NCBI RefSeq assembly: GCF_024741135.1
Contig: NZ_JANSUY010000001.1
Location: forward strand, 186,001 to 250,000
Length of the DNA: 64,000 bases
Reading direction: 5' to 3'
DNA from: Aquiflexum gelatinilyticum
GTDB lineage: Bacteria > Bacteroidota > Bacteroidia > Cytophagales > Cyclobacteriaceae
Shown here: positions 54,345 through 62,495 of the stretch, piece after piece
Numbering within the stretch: position 1 is the first letter of the stretch
How the letters are laid out: every line of letters starts with the position of its first letter
The notes under the pieces: model-generated
Database searches by the model: none
Told to the model about the DNA's origin: nothing
What the model saw: the letters and a program-made list of their open reading frames with translations, nothing else
Made by a program: the position numbers and the translations under genes

Positions 54345-54698
54345 TTATTGCAGTTTGGTCCAGTTGACTTTTCGTTCTACCCAACCGACTTTGATGGTGA
54401 CTTCACAATCATTTGACTGCTGTGAAAAGGAAGCATCAAACCATTTGTCAAATTTAGGACTATACAATTTACCTTTCAGCAGATTCTCCTCTCGGCGGAG
54501 CTCTTTGAGTATTAGCTTGCCGAGAGGTGCTTTTGGATGGTCAGATGAGATGATTCTTCCTTCCATTTTGCCATCGGTTTCTTTGATTTCAATTACGGTA
54601 TTTTCCTGTCCGGTATTCCAGTGTCCAAGGATGGATTCCTGAGCCTTCAGTGAAATTGAGCTTAACAGAAATATACTTATCATAGTCAGTGTTTTCAT
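54345..54698 (-). CDS. DUF2147 family exported protein
   Basis: 117 residues with a signal peptide (MISIFLLSSISLKAQ). DUF2147 features are ILGHWNTGQENTVIEIKETDGKMEGRI (residues about 23-49), LLKGKLYSPKFDKWFDASF and EVTIKVGWVERKVNWTKL. These are small beta-barrel-like exported proteins of unknown role, common in this phylum. It is the first gene of a unit with the sterol-desaturase-type gene. Confidence 0.85.
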   Translation of the reverse strand: MKTLTMISIFLLSSISLKAQESILGHWNTGQENTVIEIKETDGKMEGRIISSDHPKAPLGKLILKELRREENLLKGKLYSPKFDKWFDASFSQQSNDCEVTIKVGWVERKVNWTKLQ

Positions 54699-54789
54699 AT
54701 TATTTTTTCTTTTGATTATACAGTTTATCTATTGGGAAGGCTTTGAGCCTTTACTTAACAAAGGGTAATAAGGACGCTTCTTCATTCCT

Positions 54790-54882
54790 TTAATTTGATA
54801 CCCTCAAGGGATTGATCTGAGCCCTGATCCTAGGTTCCAAGTCAGGTGACCCTAGGGCATTACTTGTACTGGGATTGGGTGT
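54790..54882 (-). pseudogene. Remnant: C-terminus of a cadherin-lipoprotein paralogue
   Basis: Read on the minus strand this encodes TPNPSTSNALGSPDLEPRI and then RAQINPLRVSN and a TAA. The intact lipoprotein at 54973 ends PYPNASYTAPGPADLEPVIM, ALDNPMRVSN, stop. Fifteen or so of 30 positions agree and the end is in the same place. Only the last 30 codons survive, with no start, so it is a fragment left after a duplication. Confidence 0.75.
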
Positions 54883-54906
54883 TTGATTTTTTCATTATTC
54901 TAATTT

Positions 54907-54963
54907 TTATCTTTTCCCATTGAGGTCAAATCTTTTAGAGAATGCCCAGGTTTCTTCACATAC
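54907..54963 (-). pseudogene. Remnant: C-terminus of an esterase paralogue
   Basis: The minus strand encodes EETWAFSKRFDLNGKR followed by TAA. The intact esterase at 56604 ends ASELAWEFFKKFDVNGKR, stop. It stands 24 bases before the cadherin-lipoprotein remnant, in the same order as the intact pair (esterase then lipoprotein). Confidence 0.75.
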
Positions 54964-54972
54964 CTATTGAAA

Positions 54973-56592
54973 TTAGTTGCTTACCCGCATCGGATTATCT
55001 AAGGCCATGATCACGGGTTCCAGATCGGCCGGGCCTGGTGCAGTATAACTGGCATTTGGATAGGGTGTTGGTCCAGGGCCTCCGGGGTTATAAAACGCGG
55101 CGTAGCCACCTGCCAAATTGGGGATTTCTACATGGGTAATATTCCGCATCGCCGCATCATCACCTACTAATATGATGTCAATGTAGTTATCGCCATCTTC
55201 ATCATAACAATCATCATACACCACCCCATTTTCCCCTTCTTTTCCGCCTAAATCTGAAAGTCCAATTACTTTCAATGAACCACCTTGCACCGCATGATCT
55301 ACATTTTCCTGCTCCAGTAACACAGTAGTTCCATCCGCCCCTTTTACATGCACCCTAAAGAATTTTTCATAGTCAGTAGGTAGCACTCCCTGAACGCCGT
55401 TAGGTGAAAAACCTCCGGTAGTCAGTACCCTCAACCTACAAGCTTTCTTCCCGTCAGCTTCAGCCTGTGCCAATAGATCACCATAAAGTGCATACTCATC
55501 ATTGCCCGGTTGCTGTACAGGAAGTTGTATAGATGCGCCCTCAGCTGCATTGGGGTCGCAGTAATTCAGTTTTGCGCCAACCAATCGTGGGCCGTTGTTT
55601 TCATCGTACGGACTAGAAAATGTTTCTTTGAACAAGCCCTGCGCGTTGAACTCCTGCCCATTGGGGCCGACCAGTATCAGTTCTCCCACTATTTCCACTT
55701 TGGTTACATACCTAGCATCAGGGTCGGTGCTTGGTTTTTTGTTCGCAAATTCACCTGCAAGTACAATCACGTTGCGTTCATTGATTTCGACATTAGGGAA
55801 AACCCCAGCCGAAGAGGGTATCACCACATCTCCATTGCTAACCGTGATCCTGAAGTCGCTTAAATCAATGGTATTGGTTCGAACCGGCCAGGAGATTACC
55901 ATTGGCAAAGCGTCGAGACCAATGGCCCCATCTTTAAACTCATCTGCGTAAGGGTTTTGAACTATAAAGACCTGTTCCATAGTTGTTCTTGTAGTAGTAA
56001 AGGTTCTGTCAGCCGCATCTTCACAGCCGATGTTAGAAGCCCATGCCCCGCCAATACTTTCTACTAGCGCTTCAGTAATTTCATCCACTTCTATACCCAC
56101 AATATCAGCAAAGCCCAAACCAGCAGAAAGGATTTCAGGTTGGTCAGACCAATAATCGGCATCGGCTAAACGCCCATCAAAAAAAGAACCTCCAGGAAAA
56201 CCGGGGGTACTAATGGTAACCACCTGAGGCGTTACATTCACCGTCATTATTGCCTCAGCATTGTTTCTGCCATCGGTTACCTGAACCGTTAGGGAATAGG
56301 TGCTGGTAGTTTTATCATCTAGCGTTTTTGCAAGCGATAGTGCTCCCGAAGTACTCTCCAATGAGAAGGTGGCATCTGTATTGCCCGCAGTAATGCTAAA
56401 TGTAAGTGGTTCATTATCAACATCTGATACCACAATTGTACCGATAGACGTCCCAATATTGGCATTTTCTGCAACTGAAAATGTTTGGGCAGCAATGGAG
56501 GGGGGTGTATTTGTTGGTTCCATTTCTTCCTCTTCGCAGCCAATGAATAAAGCCAGTATTCCAACTATCGTTATTAATTTTATTTTCTTCAT
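54973..56592 (-). CDS. Cadherin-domain surface lipoprotein
   Basis: 539 residues. Lipobox ILALFIGC followed by EEEEMEPTNTPP, an acidic surface-export signal. Residues about 35-125 are a cadherin-like domain (FSVAENANIGTSIGTIVVSD, VDNEPLTFSITAGN, LTVQVTDGRNN). The remaining 400 residues have a CEDAADR stretch, several Ca-type acidic loops (DDCYDEDGDNYIDIILVG) and an end GPADLEPVIMALDNPMRVSN. The last part is not recognised. It starts 11 bases after the esterase gene. It may hold or present a substrate for the neighbouring hydrolases (inference). Confidence 0.83.
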   Translation of the reverse strand: MKKIKLITIVGILALFIGCEEEEMEPTNTPPSIAAQTFSVAENANIGTSIGTIVVSDVDNEPLTFSITAGNTDATFSLESTSGALSLAKTLDDKTTSTYSLTVQVTDGRNNAEAIMTVNVTPQVVTISTPGFPGGSFFDGRLADADYWSDQPEILSAGLGFADIVGIEVDEITEALVESIGGAWASNIGCEDAADRTFTTTRTTMEQVFIVQNPYADEFKDGAIGLDALPMVISWPVRTNTIDLSDFRITVSNGDVVIPSSAGVFPNVEINERNVIVLAGEFANKKPSTDPDARYVTKVEIVGELILVGPNGQEFNAQGLFKETFSSPYDENNGPRLVGAKLNYCDPNAAEGASIQLPVQQPGNDEYALYGDLLAQAEADGKKACRLRVLTTGGFSPNGVQGVLPTDYEKFFRVHVKGADGTTVLLEQENVDHAVQGGSLKVIGLSDLGGKEGENGVVYDDCYDEDGDNYIDIILVGDDAAMRNITHVEIPNLAGGYAAFYNPGGPGPTPYPNASYTAPGPADLEPVIMALDNPMRVSN

Positions 56593-56603
56593 TTTTCTGA
56601 TTT

Positions 56604-57506
56604 TTATCTTTTCCCGTTTACATCAAATTTTTTAAAAAACTCCCATGCCAATTCACTGGCATTGATGTCATAGCTGGTGCCCGGCTCACCAAACCAATCG
56701 TGTACACCTCCTATCACTTCCAGATGTTCTATTTCTACCCCGTTGGTACCCTTTTGGTACAGATAACTTACCACTGTACTTCCATTGCCTGGATCGATAT
56801 CAGGTAAGTTGGATATGATGGGTAGGGATTCTGTTTGATTGAATTCGGCCCAATATTGAAGAGTAGGCAATACACCTTCGTATGGGACAAGCGGGTCCTC
56901 GTTTCCATGCATCTGAAGAATAGGAGTTGGCTTTGAAGGGTTGCAATTGGTTATCTGATCCGGGGACATATACCCCTTGACAGCAGCTGTGGCAGCAATT
57001 CTGTGATTTAGCTGACAGGTGATTTCCAGTGCCATGAAGGCGCCGTTTGAAGAGCCTGCCAGGTAGACCCGCGCCAGATCAATTCGATACCTGCTTGCTA
57101 CCTCATCAATTAAGACATTGATAAAATCGACATCATCCGGCAGATTGGGCATACTTTGCTGGTTCCAAAATGTGAGGTTGTTTCCCCTCAAAGATGTCGC
57201 TTGTGGAGTCACCAGAATGAAGGCCTCTTGATCGGCCAGTAGATTGAACTGACTCAAATTATACTGACTTTCTTTGGTCCCTCCTGCCCCGTGCAAGCTG
57301 AAAACAAGGGGTACGGGTTCGTCACCTGTGTAGCTTTCCGGGATGTACAAGAGGTATTCCCGCTGAAGGTTACCGTGGCTGATGGTCTCATCGAAAAGAC
57401 CTTTCTCGGGAGTTTCTGCAATCACGGGCTCATCTGCTTCTGCACAACTGGTAACTAGTGCCAGCATCCCTAACAGGGCGATTATCTTGATATTGGATTT
57501 TTTCAT
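56604..57506 (-). CDS. PHB-depolymerase/CE1-type esterase, surface lipoprotein
   Basis: 300 residues. Lipobox LALVTSCAE followed by ADEPVIAETPE. The alpha/beta hydrolase core begins REYLLYIPESYTG and VFSLHGAGGTKES; the nucleophile is in YLAGSSNGAFMAL, the acid in QMHGNEDPLVPYEG and the His in GGVHDWFGEPG. This is the LpqC/feruloyl-esterase-like group. The paralogue at 57624 has the same layout. It cleaves an ester of a polymer or glycan; which one is unknown. Confidence 0.87.
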   Translation of the reverse strand: MKKSNIKIIALLGMLALVTSCAEADEPVIAETPEKGLFDETISHGNLQREYLLYIPESYTGDEPVPLVFSLHGAGGTKESQYNLSQFNLLADQEAFILVTPQATSLRGNNLTFWNQQSMPNLPDDVDFINVLIDEVASRYRIDLARVYLAGSSNGAFMALEITCQLNHRIAATAAVKGYMSPDQITNCNPSKPTPILQMHGNEDPLVPYEGVLPTLQYWAEFNQTESLPIISNLPDIDPGNGSTVVSYLYQKGTNGVEIEHLEVIGGVHDWFGEPGTSYDINASELAWEFFKKFDVNGKR

Positions 57507-57623
57507 TGGTTTTCAGTTTAGAATGTATGGTGATTTAAAAAGAGAAATAGTTCATCAGGTCCAGTTTGTGATTCCCAAACTGATCCAGTGCATTCTATCC
57601 CTCCACTTAAGTGGTTCAGAAGT

Positions 57624-58607
57624 CTAGTTCCTTTCAAACTTTTTAAAGAATTCCCAGATCTCTTTCCCGGCTTTTATATCCTTGTTGGTGTCTTCAAAAA
57701 GTGCCGTAGGTCGGTTATTTATTGGAAGACCAGGCCAAGTATGTCCACCCCCATTGATGCGGTAAAACTTCACCTCCGAACCACCTGTCCCATTGGAATA
57801 TTCCAATACAGTAACCGTTGAGTTGTCACCTGAATCGGAGTCAGCCAGGTCAGTTTCTTTTGGAGTTGTATTGCACCCATTTATCCCCACCCAATAGTCA
57901 ACTGCAGATTCAATAGCTAAAGCCGGAACCGTCCAGCCATCGACATTGAAAGCTGTAGGCGGAAGGCCACCGTTTTCGTAGTTGGTAATGGGATCATCCG
58001 TGCCATAGATGTATAGCATCGAGATGGGATTGGGACTAGTATTTGCAAATGTTTCATGTAAAGAAGCCGATACCGTGGCCATTGCTGCAAAACGGCTATT
58101 GTCTTGGTTGGCCACATTTTGAACCATAAAGCCCCCATTGGAAAATCCGCACAAATACCTTTTGGATGGATCTATTTTTAATTCCTCAGTTACTGCGTCA
58201 ACCAACGCATTGATATAACTGACATCGCTGCGCGCGTCTGCAATACCCCCTCGACCCTCTGCCCAAATAAATCCTCCGGAACCTGCATGGCCCGCCTCTG
58301 GGTATAACATGATGAAGCCCTGTGATTCAGACACATCAATAAAATCGGTAGATGACTGTGCAAGCTCTTTGTTCTCTGGAGCACCATGCAAGTAAACTAC
58401 TAGAGGTACTTCTTCATTGCCAGTGTAAGAAGTTGGAATGTACAAGGCATATTCAAGCTGTTTATTTTCGTGGAAAAATGTCCGGTTTAAGAGTCCAGTC
58501 TCTACAGGCGCCAGAATTGGCGAGGAATCCAGATCCTCCTGACAAGAAACCAGGAATGAGACGATGGATAAGAATAGAAGTAGGGGTTTGAATTTTAGCT
58601 TTTTCAT
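57624..58607 (-). CDS. PHB-depolymerase-type esterase, surface lipoprotein (second paralogue)
   Basis: About 327 residues from ATG 58607; the longer frame reads through a decayed sequence. Lipobox LSIVSFLVSCQED. Core: EYALYIPTSYTG, VVYLHGAPENKE, the nucleophile in YLCGFSNGGFMVQ (GFSNGG is classic for PHB depolymerases), acid in YIYGTDDPITNYENGG and His in INGGGHTWPGLP. The end, GKEIWEFFKKFERN, matches the end of the esterase at 56604, so the two are duplicates. Natural substrate unknown. Confidence 0.88.
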   Translation of the reverse strand: MKKLKFKPLLLFLSIVSFLVSCQEDLDSSPILAPVETGLLNRTFFHENKQLEYALYIPTSYTGNEEVPLVVYLHGAPENKELAQSSTDFIDVSESQGFIMLYPEAGHAGSGGFIWAEGRGGIADARSDVSYINALVDAVTEELKIDPSKRYLCGFSNGGFMVQNVANQDNSRFAAMATVSASLHETFANTSPNPISMLYIYGTDDPITNYENGGLPPTAFNVDGWTVPALAIESAVDYWVGINGCNTTPKETDLADSDSGDNSTVTVLEYSNGTGGSEVKFYRINGGGHTWPGLPINNRPTALFEDTNKDIKAGKEIWEFFKKFERN

Positions 58608-58723
58608 AAAATTTGAATTTATTTTATCGTTAAATTTTTGATACAAAAGGGTACCCAAGGGCTCTCTTGGATAGAATAGGAAGTTGGTGGAAAACAGCTT
58701 TGAATCAGCTTTTGAGATCTTAC

Positions 58724-58762
58724 TATAACCTGCTCCCATTTGGCTGTCTCATTTACCATTTC
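58724..58762 (-). pseudogene. Remnant: C-terminus of a pectinacetylesterase-like paralogue
   Basis: Minus strand encodes EMVNETAKWEQVI, close to EMINETADWETVIE, the end of the intact protein at 60132. Ten of 13 positions agree. It continues in frame from the desaturase-like remnant at 58766, so two unrelated gene ends have been joined by deletion. Confidence 0.65.
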
Positions 58763-58765
58763 GGC

Positions 58766-58873
58766 AAACTTTAGCCTCATGGCTGTGGTAAAATTCATCC
58801 AGAAACAGGAATGATGGGTATGGTGCTAGGTCCATAAAGTGGGCACTTCATGGCTCATAGGATGGGCTTTACC
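58766..58873 (-). pseudogene. Remnant: internal piece of a sterol-desaturase paralogue
   Basis: Minus strand reads KAHPMSHEVPTLWT, stop, HHTHHSCFWMNFTTAMRL. The intact gene at 53555 has HRLSHEVPLLWTLHHTHHSGMKMNLSTAVRL at this place (residues around the second histidine box). An in-frame TAG interrupts the iron-binding motif, so it is dead. Confidence 0.82.
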
Positions 58874-58878
58874 TCAAA

Positions 58879-60024
58879 TTAGAAATTGCCGTAAAATTCA
58901 ACCAATCTAGTGGCTATCTCTACACCCTGATCATGCTGCAGGAAATGGCCGGCTTCAGGAAGACGGTCATGCGGCTGCCCTTCAGCCCCTGGAACCTCAT
59001 CAATAAACTTTTGCTGCGTTTTGCAACTGCCTAAGTTGCCAGGATCATTCCCTCCCCAAATAGTCAGGAATGGCTTCTTGTATGAAGTAAGACCCGCCCA
59101 GGCATCTTCGTTGAGTCCGGGCATTTGATTGATCAATGACGGGAATGTACGGACACCCGCCATGTAATCGCGGCTGGGGAATGGCGCATCGTAGGCCGCT
59201 TCTTCTGCTTCTGATAACGGGAACCAAGTGCCACTTTCTACTACCTCAGAAGCGTGAAAGGCAGTGTCTTTCATGGCATAGTTTATCCATTGTCCAAAGC
59301 CCTCCTGCGAACTTCCTCCTTCAAAGAGCAATTCACAACCATTGTAGAAGGGGAACTGTTGATCAGGCAGGTTTGCAAGCGGGAAGTTTAAATCTTCATG
59401 TTCGTTTGGGTTTTCTACAGTTGGAAAGGGTTGAACGCCTTCAGGTATTAGTAGTAAATCTCCATTTCCGACACTAATCGTGGCAAACCAGTCCGGATTA
59501 AGTCCGGCTACCCGCAGACCGATCAAGCTGCCCCAGTCCTGTACAAACAAGTTGATGTCGCTTAACCCAAGGGTCTGAATAAATTGTCCTAAGCGATCAG
59601 CATGACCTAGATAGCTGTAGTAGTTGATATCGATGGGTTTGTCGGAGCGTCCCATGCCGATGTGGTCCATCGCAATGACCCGGTATCCGGCTTCAGCGAG
59701 TACAGGAATCATTTTCCTGTAGAGGTAAGACCAACTTGGTTGGCCGTGCAACAACAATACAACTTCACCATCTGCTGGCCCCGCTTCTGCATAGGCTTGG
59801 CGTAATCCGTCTATTTCAACATACTTATAATCGTAGGGCCAGTCTGGTAAATTTTCAAATTGTGCTTCAGGAGTCCTGACGAATTCAATGCCACCTGCTG
59901 TAGTTAAAATTTCAACTGCTGTTTCTTCCAGAGGAGAAACCTCCATGTCCTCATTTTGGCAAGAAACTATAAATAAAGCAATGGATAAGAATATAAATAC
60001 TGGTATAAATTGGAGCTTTTTCAT
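58879..60024 (-). CDS. DhlA-like haloalkane-dehalogenase-fold hydrolase, surface lipoprotein
   Basis: 381 residues. Lipobox ALFIVSCQN with acidic EDMEVSPLEE. The core follows haloalkane dehalogenases closely: LLLHGQPSWSYLYRKMIP, GMGRSDKPIDINYYS, nucleophile Asp and halide-type Trp in LFVQDWGSLIGLR, His in EAGHFLQHDQG, likely acid in IWGGNDPGN. DhlA has HGEP and VQDWGG; Gln and Ser stand here instead. A dehalogenase or a related esterase is possible. Lipid anchoring is unusual for the family. Confidence 0.85.
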   Translation of the reverse strand: MKKLQFIPVFIFLSIALFIVSCQNEDMEVSPLEETAVEILTTAGGIEFVRTPEAQFENLPDWPYDYKYVEIDGLRQAYAEAGPADGEVVLLLHGQPSWSYLYRKMIPVLAEAGYRVIAMDHIGMGRSDKPIDINYYSYLGHADRLGQFIQTLGLSDINLFVQDWGSLIGLRVAGLNPDWFATISVGNGDLLLIPEGVQPFPTVENPNEHEDLNFPLANLPDQQFPFYNGCELLFEGGSSQEGFGQWINYAMKDTAFHASEVVESGTWFPLSEAEEAAYDAPFPSRDYMAGVRTFPSLINQMPGLNEDAWAGLTSYKKPFLTIWGGNDPGNLGSCKTQQKFIDEVPGAEGQPHDRLPEAGHFLQHDQGVEIATRLVEFYGNF

Positions 60025-60131
60025 AATGAAATGGAATCCTTTTTAACATTGAATTTTTGATGTAAATGATTAGCTAGCATCCATCTTCGATGGAAAAAAT
60101 TGTTGGGAAATGCTTTTAAGACGAGCTTCTA

Positions 60132-61229
60132 TTACTCGATAACTGTTTCCCAATCCGCAGTTTCATTGATCATTTCTTTTATCCATTGCCTCACGGATAT
60201 ACCTCCTATTTCAAGATTGAAACTTCTGATGATATAGGTATGAGCATCACCATTATCAATCAAACTTTGGAAGCGTTCGGGGTGGGCGTTGTTAAGTTCC
60301 ATAGCAGCTTCTATGAGTTGGGCTTCAAAAGCGGGAGCACCTAGAGCAGCTGAACTAATGGAGTCTTGCTTGGAGCTTATGTAGGCCATTCTAATGTTAT
60401 CATCTTGCTCCAGCTGATACTTATGCAAACCGGTCAAGTTTCCATCAGCTCCGATACAATCACTGCAACTTGAAGGTATAAAGGCATTAGCATTCCAATA
60501 AGTAAATAAGCCCTCAAAGCCTCCAGGATTACCAAGACCTTGGCCTGAATCATTTACTACATAAATACGGGCTTTGGGATATAATTTTCTAACTAAGGGT
60601 AAAGCAGTATGCACCGCAAAGCCTCCTGCGCTGTTTCCGGCAAGGACAATCTTATCGGGCGAGGGATAGTTTTGAACAATCACATCCAGGGATGCGGATA
60701 GGTTTTGCAAACCCTTGAAAAAACGGTCCTTTACCCCATCCCCGTCGCTGTCTACCTCGTTGTCGCCAGCCATCATAGACCCATCGCAGTAAGGCACATA
60801 CCCTACATTAAAATTTGCCACAGGGTTTTGCGGGTCGGATGGGTTAAGAATCCCGAAAGGAATATAAGGAATGCCCTCTTCCACTGCTTCACAAACTACC
60901 GGGCTACAAAAGCCCCCTCCTTGTAGGAAGATCATCAGGTTATTGCTACTCCCATTTCTAGTAAACATGGAAAACTGGCTGCCTGTAAAACAAACGGGAC
61001 CATCCAGATTACTAAATAAATATTGGGTAACGCCTGAAGGGCCCGCTTGTGCGGACGAAATTGGTTTAATGGTGCCCAAGTACCTATCTACCCCTTGATC
61101 ATAGAGTTCTTGAAAAGCGGAGGAGCCTACAGGTTCGATTTCAGGTTGTTGCTCTTCATCTTCTACACAGCTCAAGAGCACCACAAACAGTGGTAGAAAT
61201 AAGAAATAACTGAATTTAGATGTTTTCAT
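60132..61229 (-). CDS. Pectinacetylesterase/Notum-like lipoprotein
   Basis: About 365 residues from ATG 61229; frame upstream is non-coding. Lipobox LPLFVVLLSCVEDEEQQPE with an acidic export run. Family landmarks are NLMIFLQGGGFC, the nucleophile in VLAGNSAGGFAVHTALP, YVVNDSGQG and a His in NGDAHTYIIRS. A DxDGDG stretch (EVDSDGDGVKD) may bind calcium. It is the first gene of the hydrolase series after the two-component pair; a putative LytTR operator lies 83-116 bases upstream of its start. Confidence 0.86.
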   Translation of the reverse strand: MKTSKFSYFLFLPLFVVLLSCVEDEEQQPEIEPVGSSAFQELYDQGVDRYLGTIKPISSAQAGPSGVTQYLFSNLDGPVCFTGSQFSMFTRNGSSNNLMIFLQGGGFCSPVVCEAVEEGIPYIPFGILNPSDPQNPVANFNVGYVPYCDGSMMAGDNEVDSDGDGVKDRFFKGLQNLSASLDVIVQNYPSPDKIVLAGNSAGGFAVHTALPLVRKLYPKARIYVVNDSGQGLGNPGGFEGLFTYWNANAFIPSSCSDCIGADGNLTGLHKYQLEQDDNIRMAYISSKQDSISSAALGAPAFEAQLIEAAMELNNAHPERFQSLIDNGDAHTYIIRSFNLEIGGISVRQWIKEMINETADWETVIE

Positions 61230-61311
61230 TTTACCAAAATTTAAAGTGTTTGTTTTATTGAATACATCGTAAAATTGTCCTATTTGATCGTGCTGATTCG
61301 GTGTAAACTGA

Positions 61312-61345
61312 CTGAACTGCACCAAAAGGCAAGTCAATTGAACAG
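61312..61345 (-). promoter_or_regulatory. Putative LytTR operator (two 13-mers, 21-bp period)
   Basis: CTGAACTGCACCA at 61312-61324 and GTCAATTGAACAG at 61333-61345, 21 bases apart start to start. They match the pair upstream of the kinase gene (GTGAACTGAACAA and GTGAATTGAACAA) at 10 and 11 of 13 positions. LytTR domains bind two short direct repeats two helical turns apart. The rest of the 513-base gap between the regulator and the first hydrolase shows no gene. Confidence 0.6.
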
Positions 61346-61742
61346 GTTGGGAGTTAAGGTTTTAATCGGTTGGTCTGTACCAAAAAAATTATTGATCGAT
61401 TAAAAAATGAGCTTTTTGAAGGCCTATATAACAATTTCACATACTCCGTAAATTTGTTCAGCAGGATCATTAAATAAAGTCCCGTTTGCAGAAGTACATA
61501 GACAAAGGCTAATTCTGTTTAAAGATGGAGTCTTTTACACCACAAGCCACAGGATATTAATAGGGGCGAATTACACCGATATACCTTAATTTGATTCCAT
61601 TTCCTGTTTGCTTCTTCAATAGATCGCACAGGTAATTTGTGGAGAGGTTTAGCTTATGAGGATTGCAGGTTTTTATGCAGCGTGCAAAGCAAGACTTCGG
61701 TCAAAAAACTGGGAATTTCAACATTTTAAAAAAGATACTACC

Positions 61743-62495
61743 TTATCTCTCCAACCATTCCTTAAATGGCGATACTTTCAAGCGGCTGACCACCGCTTGC
61801 TCGGGTAGCTGTATACTCAGATGTAAGATTATTTTTCGGTTGAAATAAGGCTCAAAAGATTGTATGGCCCTCCTGTTCACCAATACCTGTCTGTTGACCC
61901 GAAAGAACTGGCTCGGATCGCAGACGGATTCTACGTATTCCAGTTTTTTAAAGATGGGATATTTTTCCCCTTCAAAGGTGTAGAGGTACACGTTTTCATA
62001 CTCCACGGTAAAAGCGGCGATTTCTTCCACTTTTTTGATTATAGATTTTTCACGGTGCTGGGTCAGAAAGTTCTTTTGAAATTTCTTATCATCCTGTGTC
62101 TGCATGATTACAGGTGCTGCATTTTTAGCTTGCAAACTGCTGACCAGCCTTTTGTATTTCTGAAGCGCCCCATGGATTTCTTCTTCTTTAAAAGGCTTGA
62201 GCACATAGTCTATCCCGTTGTTTTTGATCGCTTCGAGTGTATACTCATCGTAGGCGGTGCAAAACACGATGGGCACGGTTACATCCACATGTTTAAAGAT
62301 TTCGAAGCTCTTCCCATCTGCCAACTGGATATCAAAAAAGAGAATATCCAGGTTTTTCTGGTATTTACTCAAGTACTGGACCGCTTCTGCTATCGACTCT
62401 AGTTTTTCGATGACCATAAAGTCGTCATCTTGCTCAATGATTTCCTGTAAAAGTAAGGCGGTATGTGCTTCGTCTTCCACAATTAAGGCATTCAT
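61743..62495 (-). CDS. LytTR-family response regulator
   Basis: 250 residues. Receiver domain 1-120 with acidic EDE at 7-9, phosphoacceptor Asp55 in DILFFDIQLADG and the conserved Lys in YVLKPFKEEE. LytTR DNA-binding domain about 155-250 with IAAFTVEYENVYLYTFEGEKY, FFRVNRQVLVNRRAIQSF and a last VSRLKVSPFKEWL. It overlaps the kinase stop by four bases and is phosphorylated by it. Downstream lies the pectinacetylesterase-like gene with a candidate operator. Confidence 0.95.
   Translation of the reverse strand: MNALIVEDEAHTALLLQEIIEQDDDFMVIEKLESIAEAVQYLSKYQKNLDILFFDIQLADGKSFEIFKHVDVTVPIVFCTAYDEYTLEAIKNNGIDYVLKPFKEEEIHGALQKYKRLVSSLQAKNAAPVIMQTQDDKKFQKNFLTQHREKSIIKKVEEIAAFTVEYENVYLYTFEGEKYPIFKKLEYVESVCDPSQFFRVNRQVLVNRRAIQSFEPYFNRKIILHLSIQLPEQAVVSRLKVSPFKEWLER

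Noticed and set aside
58608-58739. 44-residue extension of the esterase at 57624
   Set aside because: The added residues come from decayed intergenic sequence; the lipoprotein signal begins at 58607.
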